Source of the DNA: Methylophilaceae bacterium UBA7525
GTDB taxonomy: Bacteria > Pseudomonadota > Gammaproteobacteria > Burkholderiales > Methylophilaceae
Length of the DNA stretch: 5,298 nucleotides
NCBI GenBank assembly: GCA_002479405.1
Contig: DLMX01000055.1
Coordinates: forward strand, 4,987 to 10,284
Direction: 5' to 3'
Made by a program: the position numbers and the translations under genes. Shown here in pieces: positions 1 through 5,298 of this stretch; positions within the stretch are counted from its first letter, which is position 1, and every line of letters begins with the position of its first letter. Below the pieces are notes generated by a model. It was not told the DNA's origin. It was given only the letters and a program-made list of their open reading frames with translations, and ran no database searches.

Positions 1-885
1 CTGCTGGAAGGCGATGTCGGCGTGGGCAAAACCACCCTGCTGCGCGCCTTCACGCGCGGCATCGGCGGCGGTTACCAGCGGATTGAAGGCACCATCGACT
101 TGATGCCGAACGACTTGGTCTATCACACATACCTGGGTGAGGACGGCAAGCCGCATGTAAGCCCGGGGCCGTTGCTGATGTCAGGTGAAGATCTGTCGAT
201 CTTCTTCTTCAACGAAATCAACCGTGCCCGCCCGCAGGTACACTCACTGCTGCTGCGCGTGATGGCGGAACGTACATTGACGGCATTCAACAAGGAACAT
301 CATTTCCCTCACATGCTGGTATTCGCCGACCGCAACCAGGTGGAGAAGGAAGAGACCTTCGACATCCCATCCGCCGCTCGTGACCGCTTCATGATGGAAA
401 TCCCTATCGTCGTGCCTAGTGACCCGGCGATTCGGGAAGAGCTGATGTTCAATCCGAAGTTTCATGACGTCGATGCCTTGGTCAGCACGGTCGAACCGGA
501 GATTCTGGAATTCGACAAGGTCAATGGCATCGCCCGCATCATCCAGAATTCCATCGACGCCAGCCAGACGCTGCGCCGCTACGCACTGGACCTGTGGACT
601 GCAACCAAATCGCCGGAACTGTTCGGGGTGCAGGTGTCGGGGGTGGAAATGAGCCGCCTCATCATCTCCGGCGCCAGCCCGCGCGGTGTCGGCATGCTGC
701 TGTCGGCAGCACGCGTCAATGCCTGGCTCAATAACCGCACAGCCGTGGTGCCGGAAGACATCCATGCCGTCTTCCATGAAACCATTGCCCACCGTCTGGT
801 GTTCAGTCCGGTTTATGAAATGCGCCGCACAGAGATCGCCCGTGAATTGCTGTCCGGCATCATCAATGGCGTTTCGGCGCCTTGA
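1..885 (+). CDS. mxaR: MxaR, MoxR-family AAA+ ATPase of the methanol oxidation cluster (5' end outside the window)
   Basis: The reading frame is open from base 1 and ends at TGA 883-885, giving 294 residues. The start lies upstream, and MoxR proteins are usually about 330-350 residues, so roughly 40-50 are missing. The GTG at 22 lies inside the P-loop and is not the start. Visible AAA+ elements (window residue numbers): Walker A GDVGVGKT at 4-11; a Walker B-like strand IFFFNE at 67-72 followed by INRARPQ, typical of MoxR proteins; sensor 1 Asn112; the arginine-finger region ARDRF near 126-130; and sensor 2 in GASPRG with Arg228. No membrane segment is visible, so it is probably cytoplasmic. 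MoxR ATPases act as chaperone-like motors with vWA-domain partners, and the partner here would be MxaS just downstream. In methylotrophs this gene belongs to the cluster that makes active methanol dehydrogenase. Oddity: Asn71 replaces the usual Walker B Asp. The family call is secure. The mxaR name rests on the gene order. Confidence 0.93.
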   Translation: MLEGDVGVGKTTLLRAFTRGIGGGYQRIEGTIDLMPNDLVYHTYLGEDGKPHVSPGPLLMSGEDLSIFFFNEINRARPQVHSLLLRVMAERTLTAFNKEHHFPHMLVFADRNQVEKEETFDIPSAARDRFMMEIPIVVPSDPAIREELMFNPKFHDVDALVSTVEPEILEFDKVNGIARIIQNSIDASQTLRRYALDLWTATKSPELFGVQVSGVEMSRLIISGASPRGVGMLLSAARVNAWLNNRTAVVPEDIHAVFHETIAHRLVFSPVYEMRRTEIARELLSGIINGVSAP

Positions 886-913
886 TAAGGCCAGTTTCCG
901 AGCCTACAGAAGA

Positions 914-994
914 ATGAATCAGCCGATGGAAAAACTGAAAGCCGCCACAGGCATACTGTCTGGGTCTGCCTGGCTGATCGAGGGCGCCATTTAA
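914..994 (+). CDS. Possible 26-aa small ORF before mxaS (doubtful)
   Basis: ATG 914-916 opens a 26-codon frame that stops at TAA 992-994, one base before the mxaS ATG at 996. The peptide begins MNQPMEKLKA, then becomes moderately hydrophobic. The upstream bases are purine-rich (AGAAGA around 908-913) but sit too close to the ATG to be a normal Shine-Dalgarno. The stop/start proximity would suit translational coupling into mxaS, which is the only positive argument. I do not recognise the peptide. It may simply be a chance frame in the gap. Confidence 0.15.
   Translation: MNQPMEKLKAATGILSGSAWLIEGAI
980..984 (+). promoter_or_regulatory. Probable Shine-Dalgarno of mxaS
   Basis: GAGGG lies 11 nt upstream of the ATG at 996. 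The spacing is slightly long, but this is the only purine-rich match in front of mxaS. An in-frame TGA at 975-977 rules out any earlier start. Confidence 0.5.
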
Positions 995-995
995 C

Positions 996-1862
996 ATGAC
1001 TGCACTCGACCAGATCAAGCTTTTCAATTACCACCTCGGCTGGCGCTCCCGCGGGCGCCGCCCCGGCAGCCATAACAGCACGCAACGCGGCATGGGCATG
1101 GAGTTCCGTGGGCATACCACCCTGCTCTCCTATCCCGACCCGAGGCGCATCGACATCCGGCAGACCATCCGTGACCCGCTGGAGCAGGTCTATGTGCGGA
1201 TTTTCAACCAGAAAAGCGCAACGCCGGTTTTCGTGCTGTGCGACATGTCTGGCTCCATGCATTACGGCAGCTACCAGCGCAAGCTGTCGGTAGCTGCAGA
1301 CATCGTGCAATCCGTCGCAAAATCCGCCAACGGCAATGCCGACCCGTTCGCCTTCGTCGGCTTCGACGACGAGGTGCGTGAAGACTGGCACTGCACGCCT
1401 TCGTTCAGGCCACACCATGCACTGGAGATGGCCGAGCAGCTGCGTGACTACCACCCGGGCGCCACCGGCAGCAAGGGATTGCTTGATGTCTCGCGCTATC
1501 TGCCGCGCGAACGATCACTGGTGTTCCTGGTATCCGATTTCCACATGCCGCTAGCCGACCTGGAAGCTGCACTGGCACTCATGCTGCGCCACCACATCGT
1601 ACCCATCGTGCTGTGGGACGAAGCGGAATACAAAAACCTGCCGGAATTCGGCATCGCCAGCGTTACCGACCCGGAAAGCGGGGCGAAGCGTACCCTGTTC
1701 CTGCGCAAGAGTTACCGCGAACGCATCATCCAAAACTTTGAAGCACGTCGCGAGGCGATCAAGGCTCTGTTCCTGCGCCTCGATATGCCGCCCTTGTTCA
1801 TAGAACATGGCTACGACGCCGACGTCCTGACCGATTATTTCCACCAATATGTGGCCGCCTGA
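996..1862 (+). CDS. mxaS: MxaS, DUF58-type protein with a von Willebrand A (MIDAS) domain
   Basis: The gene encodes 288 residues. ATG 996 is the first start after an in-frame stop at 975-977. The N-terminal third is basic and carries a DUF58-like signature around residues 44-71 (LLSYPDPRRIDI followed by RDPLEQVYVRIFNQ), resembling the Y..GD..R.IDW motif of DUF58 proteins. The vWA fold follows, with a complete MIDAS: DMSGS at 83-87, Thr157 in GATGSKG, and Asp181 in LVSDFH. No signal peptide or membrane helix is visible, so it should be cytoplasmic. DUF58/vWA proteins typically pair with a MoxR ATPase encoded next door, as here with MxaR. The likely role is as adaptor or substrate-engaging partner of that ATPase in maturation of methanol dehydrogenase. 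That role is inferred from context; the exact activity is unknown. The gene ends at TGA 1860-1862, 4 nt before the mxaA start. Confidence 0.9.
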   Translation: MTALDQIKLFNYHLGWRSRGRRPGSHNSTQRGMGMEFRGHTTLLSYPDPRRIDIRQTIRDPLEQVYVRIFNQKSATPVFVLCDMSGSMHYGSYQRKLSVAADIVQSVAKSANGNADPFAFVGFDDEVREDWHCTPSFRPHHALEMAEQLRDYHPGATGSKGLLDVSRYLPRERSLVFLVSDFHMPLADLEAALALMLRHHIVPIVLWDEAEYKNLPEFGIASVTDPESGAKRTLFLRKSYRERIIQNFEARREAIKALFLRLDMPPLFIEHGYDADVLTDYFHQYVAA

Positions 1863-1866
1863 ACTC

Positions 1867-2868
1867 ATGAAAACCGCCTTAGCCTATATGCAAAAAATCC
1901 TTCTGCAATGCGTCGCGCTGTGCCTGCTGCTTTCCGCCAGTACCGGCCTGATGGCCGATGAAGTCAGGTTGCCTGCACTTGACCCCAAACTGGCAAAAAT
2001 CAGCATCGTAGAACCCGAGCGCGACTCCGGCTATACCGTGGGCGACCTGCTGACGCGCGTTGTCACCCTGGAAATCAAAAAACCCTACAAGCTGCTGGAC
2101 ACGTCTCTGCCGATCGTCGGCTACGAGAAGCGCTACCAGGGCCAGGTCATCGGCATCGAACTGCGCGGCATCAGCAAAGACGAGCAGGAAAAAGCCGACA
2201 GCACCATCTATACGATAGCGCTGACTTATCAGGTATTCACGCGAAATGTCGTCGCCAAGCCTGCTGCGCTGCCGCCCGAATTCGTCAAGGTGCAAGGCGG
2301 CAAGGATATCTACGAATATCGCATCCCCAGCTGGAATTTCCGCATTTCGCCGATCGCCGTCTTCGGTGAAGTCAAACTGGAAACCGATTTGAGTCCATTC
2401 CGCGGCCCTATTCTGAAAACGGACGACAGGGAAAGTATCATCCTTAACACTGCGCTGGCAGTTCTTGCACTGGCAGCGCTTGGCCTGCTCTACATCCTTG
2501 GTGTCCATGCCTGGCTACCGCGCATGGGTGGCCCGTTCGCCCACGCATATCGAGAATTGAGAAAACTGCGCAAGCTGCCAGCCTCCGATGAAACACTGAA
2601 GCTGGGGCTGAGCCGAGTGCACCAGGCTTTCAATGCAAGCCTCGGTGGCAGCGTGTTCAGCGGCAATCTCGAACAGTTTCTGCAGCAAAAACCGGTTTTT
2701 GCTGTTATCCGGCAGGACATCGAACAGTTTTTCGATTTGTCGCGCCATGTATTTTTTGAACATGCCGGCACACAGCAATCCGGCGCGGATCAACATGAAT
2801 GGCTGCGTCGCTTCACCCGCCGCTGTCGCGATTGCGAGCGCGGCCTGAAACCAGAGAAGCAGGTCTGA
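1867..2868 (+). CDS. mxaA: MxaA, signal-peptide and single-helix membrane protein linked to methanol dehydrogenase calcium insertion
   Basis: The gene encodes 333 residues from ATG 1867, which lies 4 nt after the mxaS stop. An in-frame ATG at 1849 would overlap mxaS and put MWPPEL before the signal peptide. ATG 1888 is another candidate. None has a clear Shine-Dalgarno, so coupling to mxaS translation is likely. From Met1867: signal peptide about 1-30 (hydrophobic core ILLQCVALCLLL, likely cleavage after GLMA); periplasmic, probably beta-rich domain about 31-190; membrane helix about 191-214; cytoplasmic helical tail to the end. The tail ends with a CRDC motif (Cys320, Cys323). This layout resembles BatD-like proteins of MoxR/vWA operons. 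Mutants in mxaA of methylotrophs are reported to make methanol dehydrogenase lacking calcium. The sequence itself is poorly conserved, so the name rests mainly on position between mxaS and mxaC plus topology. The stop TGA 2866-2868 is 4 nt before mxaC. Confidence 0.82.
   Translation: MKTALAYMQKILLQCVALCLLLSASTGLMADEVRLPALDPKLAKISIVEPERDSGYTVGDLLTRVVTLEIKKPYKLLDTSLPIVGYEKRYQGQVIGIELRGISKDEQEKADSTIYTIALTYQVFTRNVVAKPAALPPEFVKVQGGKDIYEYRIPSWNFRISPIAVFGEVKLETDLSPFRGPILKTDDRESIILNTALAVLALAALGLLYILGVHAWLPRMGGPFAHAYRELRKLRKLPASDETLKLGLSRVHQAFNASLGGSVFSGNLEQFLQQKPVFAVIRQDIEQFFDLSRHVFFEHAGTQQSGADQHEWLRRFTRRCRDCERGLKPEKQV
2861..2863 (+). promoter_or_regulatory. Short Shine-Dalgarno of mxaC
   Basis: AGG (in context GCAGGT) lies inside the last codons of mxaA, 9 nt before ATG 2873. 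It is weak but well placed, and together with the 4-nt gap it suggests coupling to mxaA translation. Confidence 0.4.
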
Positions 2869-2872
2869 CACC

Positions 2873-3859
2873 ATGAGCTTTGCCAATCCATTGGTATTGT
2901 GGCTATTGCCACTGGCACTGCTGCCCTTGCTGCTGGAACGCTCGCACAACCGCAGCTATTCCTGGGTCGCCATGCTGCCGAGTGATCCCTTGTCCAATAT
3001 CATCGCCATTTTTCTCAAATTGCTGGCAGTGATTGCGTTGACGTTCATTTTGCTGGGGCTCGCCTCACCGCAAACGCCGGAACAACATGTCGAGAAAACC
3101 GGTGTAGGCGCACAAATCGCGCTGGTACTGGACCGCAGCGCCAGCATGGATGATCCGTTTTCCGGCGCCGGCATCGGCGGCCGGGTCGGCGAAACCAAAT
3201 CCGCTGCTGCCAGCCGCTTGATTACCGACTTCATCCGCCAGCGTGAAAACGACCTTGTCGGCCTCATCACATTCAGCAACTCCGCCATGCACGTACTGCC
3301 GCTGACAGAAAATCGCGAAGCGGTTGTTGCCGCCGTGCAGGCCACTGCGGACAATGCCCTGTTCCAGACCAACATCGGCAGCGGCCTGACCAGCGGCACC
3401 AGCCTGTTCGAAAAAATCCCCAATTCGGGGTCGCGCGCCATCATCCTGATATCGGACGGCGCCGGTCGCATCAGCGCCGATGTGCAGCAAAAAGTGCGTG
3501 ACTGGCTGGATCGCATGGATATCGGGCTTTACTGGATCGTACTGAAACAGCCGGGCGGCCTGAGTATTTTCGATGAAACCTTCGTACCCAAGGAAGATGA
3601 GCCACTGCCGCCGGTGATCGCCCTGCACGAATACTTCCAGACGCTAAAAACCCCGTTCAATGCCTACGAGGCCGATGATCCAGGCTCTCTCGCCAAGGCG
3701 ATTGCCGACATCAATCAGAAGGAAAAGAAACCCATCATCTATCTGGAAAAAATTCCGGGCAAGAACTACACACAACATTGCTTCATGCTGGCAGCATTGA
3801 TGATCGCCCTGCTGCTCGGCGTCAAATATCTGGAGGTGCGCACATGGCACTCAGCGTAA
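2873..3859 (+). CDS. mxaC: MxaC, BatA-like membrane protein with a periplasmic vWA domain
   Basis: The gene encodes 328 residues. The N-terminus (FANPLVLWLLPLALLPLLL) is the first membrane helix, about 5-21, and matches the start of BatA-type proteins. A basic loop (ERSHNRS) and a second helix at about 43-64 follow. A vWA domain fills about 80-285, and a third helix lies at about 303-318. The positive loop between helices 1 and 2 puts the vWA domain in the periplasm, where methanol dehydrogenase is assembled. The MIDAS is complete: DRSAS at 87-91, Thr166 in FQTNIGSGL, and Asp195 in LISDGAG. A glycine-rich stretch after the MIDAS (97-107) distinguishes it from MxaL. The gene belongs to the mxaACKL group associated with activation of methanol dehydrogenase; its individual task is not established. 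Its last 16 bases overlap the start of mxaK. The vWA/BatA-type call is very secure, and the mxaC name follows from gene order. Confidence 0.9.
   Translation: MSFANPLVLWLLPLALLPLLLERSHNRSYSWVAMLPSDPLSNIIAIFLKLLAVIALTFILLGLASPQTPEQHVEKTGVGAQIALVLDRSASMDDPFSGAGIGGRVGETKSAAASRLITDFIRQRENDLVGLITFSNSAMHVLPLTENREAVVAAVQATADNALFQTNIGSGLTSGTSLFEKIPNSGSRAIILISDGAGRISADVQQKVRDWLDRMDIGLYWIVLKQPGGLSIFDETFVPKEDEPLPPVIALHEYFQTLKTPFNAYEADDPGSLAKAIADINQKEKKPIIYLEKIPGKNYTQHCFMLAALMIALLLGVKYLEVRTWHSA
3832..3837 (+). promoter_or_regulatory. Strong Shine-Dalgarno of mxaK inside mxaC
   Basis: GGAGGT lies 6 nt before ATG 3844 and is the best ribosome binding site in the window. It sits within the mxaC coding sequence and decides the mxaK start in favour of 3844 over the in-frame ATG at 3778, which lies deeper in mxaC. 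Confidence 0.88.
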
Positions 3860-4380
3860 AGAAAGTCACCTGGACACTGGCTGTGATAGCCGCTGTCAGT
3901 TCAATAACCGCACTCTATGCATGGAACCGCATTCATCAGATCCATGACTTCAATCGGGCAATCCTGACAGCGAAAACGCCGGACACGGACCGTCAGAGCT
4001 ATGAGGCAAAATTCTCCACGGCCTACTGGCTGGCGAAGAATGAACGTTACAAGGAAGCAACCCTGCTGTTCCTGCAACTGGCCGAGCAAGGCGACTTGAA
4101 CAAACGCTCCGCAGTACAGCACAACCTGGGCAACATCTTCTTCCTGCGAGGCCTGACCGTCAACGGCAACAGCATGACCGTACGCGATGAGAGCGAATAT
4201 CTGTTCCGTCAAGCCAAAGGTGCTTATGTGCAATCGCTCAAACTGGACAACAGCCACTGGGACACACGCCACAATCTCGACCGCGTGATCGGCATGCTTC
4301 CGGAGACACCGACGCCGGGCGTCGGTGAATCCGATAGCCCCGGCCTTATCATGGGCAACATTCCGGTGGGCTTGCCGTGA
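3844..4380 (+). CDS. mxaK: MxaK, small membrane-anchored periplasmic TPR-like protein
   Basis: The gene encodes 178 residues from ATG 3844, chosen for the GGAGGT 6 nt upstream. It starts 16 bases before the mxaC stop. Lys6-Lys7 precede one membrane helix at about 9-26, so the rest should be periplasmic. Residues about 57-103 and 124-149 form helical, TPR-like segments (for example STAYWLAKNERYKEA, QHNLGNIFFLRG and AKGAYVQSLKLDNSHWDTR, the last typical of a TPR helix pair). The C-terminus is rich in Pro and Gly and probably flexible. The size and position between the two vWA membrane genes match MxaK. They also match the small TPR partner seen between vWA genes in Bat-type operons. Loss of mxaK in a methylotroph is reported to give calcium-free methanol dehydrogenase. 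It probably acts as a scaffold joining MxaC and MxaL or docking the dehydrogenase; this is inference. Confidence 0.85.
   Translation: MALSVKKVTWTLAVIAAVSSITALYAWNRIHQIHDFNRAILTAKTPDTDRQSYEAKFSTAYWLAKNERYKEATLLFLQLAEQGDLNKRSAVQHNLGNIFFLRGLTVNGNSMTVRDESEYLFRQAKGAYVQSLKLDNSHWDTRHNLDRVIGMLPETPTPGVGESDSPGLIMGNIPVGLP
4365..4370 (+). promoter_or_regulatory. Probable Shine-Dalgarno of mxaL
   Basis: GGTGGG lies 6 nt before the GTG at 4377, inside the end of mxaK. It is an imperfect match to GGAGG but correctly spaced. Confidence 0.5.
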
Positions 4381-5298
4381 AATACTTCCATCATCTGCAA
4401 CGCTATCTGGTGCACAGGCGCGACGCCACACTGCTACTGCTGGCATTGGTTTTTCTCATCGTCGCGCTGTTCCAGCCCGGCATCCCGCTCAAGCGCAATA
4501 TCTACAGCTACATCCTCGTAGCTGATATCTCGCAGAGCATGAACGTGGCCGATATGGGCAGCGAAAACAAGCCGGTGACGCGCATCGCGCATACACAAAA
4601 GATGATGCATGAAATCATCTCGGCCATGCCCTGTGGCACCAAGGTCAGCATCGGTTTGTTTGCCGGCGTCAGTGTAGCGGCCATGTACACGCCAATCGAG
4701 GTTTGCAGTAACTTCGCTGCCATCAATGACACCATCGATCATCTGGACTGGCGCGCCGGCTGGTCCGGCAACAGCCGCATCCGCGAAAGCCTGCCAAATC
4801 TCGCACGCACACTGCGCGCCTTCCCGGAACCCGCGCAAGTGGTCTATTTCACGGATGGCGAAGAAGCCCCCAGGTTGCATGTATTCAACACGCGCGATCT
4901 CAGCGAATTTCAGGGTGGCGACGACTGGCTGTTCGTCGGCATCGGCAGCGACAAAGGCACACCAATTCCGAAGCTGGATGAAAAAAACCAGCTGATCGGC
5001 TACTGGTCGGGTCAAAGTTTTGCATTGCAGCCGGGCATCGCGCAAATTTCCGAATCCAACATTGGCACCCGGGACGACAATGTGGCCAGCGGTGAGGGTG
5101 ACCGTTATCTGTCCATGCTGGACGAAACCTATCTCAAATCACTGGCAGAAGAGATCCATGCGAAGTATGTGCGCGGTGACAAGCTGCAGAACATTCTCGC
5201 TGCCATGAAGGAACAGAAACCGGCCCGGCGCGACATCGCACCCTACAGGATAGACTGGGTACTAGCGAGCATCGCCGGCATCCTGCTGCTGCTGGCCT
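4377..5298 (+). CDS. mxaL: MxaL, BatB-like membrane protein with a periplasmic vWA domain (3' end outside the window)
   Basis: The frame is open from GTG 4377 to the window end, giving 307 complete codons. GTG 4377 overlaps the mxaK stop (GTGA). An in-frame TAG at 4335-4337 and the lack of any other start codon before the first membrane helix leave it as the only sensible start. A basic N-terminus (HHLQRYLVHRRD) precedes a membrane helix at about 17-33, so the vWA domain should be periplasmic. The domain starts LVADISQSMNVADM, close to the SxSMxxxD pattern of BatB proteins. MIDAS positions: Asp50, Ser52, Ser54; Asp160 in FTDGEE; the usual Thr appears to be Ser133 in GNSRIRESL. Cys86 and Cys110 are the only cysteines seen and could form a disulfide. 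A second helix begins near 295 and is cut by the window end. mxaL mutants are reported to make calcium-deficient methanol dehydrogenase. The remaining mxa genes (such as mxaD) would be expected downstream. Confidence 0.88.
   Translation, partial: MKYFHHLQRYLVHRRDATLLLLALVFLIVALFQPGIPLKRNIYSYILVADISQSMNVADMGSENKPVTRIAHTQKMMHEIISAMPCGTKVSIGLFAGVSVAAMYTPIEVCSNFAAINDTIDHLDWRAGWSGNSRIRESLPNLARTLRAFPEPAQVVYFTDGEEAPRLHVFNTRDLSEFQGGDDWLFVGIGSDKGTPIPKLDEKNQLIGYWSGQSFALQPGIAQISESNIGTRDDNVASGEGDRYLSMLDETYLKSLAEEIHAKYVRGDKLQNILAAMKEQKPARRDIAPYRIDWVLASIAGILLLLA

Larger units (their letters stand above)
886..995. other. mxaR-mxaS intergenic gap
   Basis: This 110-nt stretch is the only sizeable gap in the block; all later junctions are 4 nt or overlaps. 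It holds a possible 26-codon ORF (914-994) and two short inverted repeats: 918-924 with 972-978 (7 bp), and inside it 949-953 with 967-971 (5 bp). A GGCGCC at 876-881, in the end of mxaR, is matched by another at 983-988. These could fold in nested fashion in front of mxaS, but each stem is short and chance is a fair explanation. No U-tract follows a stem, so there is no sign of an intrinsic terminator. A TTGATA at 882-887 lacks a good -10 partner. Confidence 0.5.

Noticed and set aside
882..910. Sigma70-like promoter: TTGATA (882-887) with TACAGA (905-910), 17-nt spacing
   Set aside because: The -35 box is good, but the -10 box matches only three of six positions. The gene order favours read-through from upstream.
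813..1454. Long antisense open frame (213 codons) opposite the end of mxaR and the start of mxaS
   Set aside because: It lies opposite well-supported domains, has no recognisable protein features and is a normal by-product of GC-rich coding sequence.
1888..1970. MxaA as a lipoprotein (cysteines in the hydrophobic N-terminal core)
   Set aside because: The cysteines are not preceded by a proper lipobox (VALC has Leu before Cys), and GLMA followed by DEV gives a normal signal peptidase I site.
1879..2508. Antisense open frame (209 codons) opposite mxaA
   Set aside because: The sense frame has a clear signal peptide and membrane helix, and the antisense frame has no supporting signal.
3778..3843. 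Longer mxaK beginning at the in-frame ATG 3778
   Set aside because: It would overlap the last membrane helix of mxaC by over 80 nt and ignore the GGAGGT placed 6 nt before ATG 3844.
1..4380. A MoxR-vWA defence or conflict system
   Set aside because: The complete order mxaRSACKL, the BatA/BatB-type membrane vWA proteins and the absence of any nuclease, protease or toxin-like effector point to the methanol oxidation cluster.
4434..5045. Long antisense open frame (203 codons) opposite mxaL
   Set aside because: It is the shadow of the vWA domain of mxaL; the sense strand has MIDAS motifs and membrane segments and the antisense product has nothing recognisable.
4381..5298. Intrinsic terminators or mobile-element ends anywhere in the window
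   Set aside because: No GC-rich hairpin followed by a T-run and no terminal inverted repeats or transposase-like frames were seen; both window ends cut through genes.

Overview
The window is a compact, one-strand gene block of about 5.3 kb that reads as the accessory part of a methanol dehydrogenase (mxa) locus, in the order mxaR-mxaS-mxaA-mxaC-mxaK-mxaL. Methanol dehydrogenase is the periplasmic, calcium- and PQQ-dependent enzyme that oxidises methanol to formaldehyde. Its structural genes (mxaF, mxaI) and cytochrome gene (mxaG) are not in the window and would be expected upstream. The gene order and domain types are the basis for this call: AAA+ ATPase, DUF58/vWA protein, signal-peptide membrane protein, vWA membrane protein, small TPR-like membrane protein, second vWA membrane protein. 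The host is therefore most likely a Gram-negative methylotrophic or methanotrophic proteobacterium. The base composition looks moderately GC-rich. A betaproteobacterial methylotroph (Methylophilaceae-like) or a gammaproteobacterial methanotroph would fit, but I cannot decide between them from this sequence.

Layout: 1-885 is the 3' part of mxaR, and the window opens at the P-loop. 886-995 is the only real intergenic gap (110 nt), with a possible 26-codon ORF and some weak inverted repeats. 996-1862 is mxaS, 1867-2868 mxaA and 2873-3859 mxaC. mxaK (3844-4380) starts inside the end of mxaC behind a strong Shine-Dalgarno. mxaL (4377-5298) starts at a GTG that overlaps the mxaK stop codon and runs off the end of the window. 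Downstream of mxaR the junctions are 4 nt, 4 nt, a 16-nt overlap and a 4-nt overlap, so mxaSACKL looks like one translationally coupled message. I see no convincing terminator, promoter, RNA gene, mobile element, repeat array or CRISPR.

How the parts may work together: MxaR and MxaS have no membrane segments and should be cytoplasmic. MxaA has a signal peptide, a periplasmic domain, one membrane helix and a cytoplasmic tail of about 115 residues. MxaC and MxaL carry vWA domains with metal-binding (MIDAS) motifs that the flanking charges place in the periplasm. MxaK is a membrane-anchored periplasmic helical-repeat protein. This resembles the Bat (MoxR/DUF58/BatA/BatB/BatD) operons and, more loosely, the AAA+/vWA pairs used for metal insertion (NorQ/NorD, CbbQ/CbbO, Mg-chelatase). 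Genetic work on methylotrophs has linked mxaA, mxaK and mxaL to insertion of calcium into methanol dehydrogenase. So the system is a known one, but its mechanism is poorly understood. The most interesting sequence-level points are the Asn in place of the Walker B Asp in MxaR, the Ser in place of the MIDAS Thr in MxaL, the CxxC in the MxaA tail, and the overall trans-membrane AAA+/vWA architecture.
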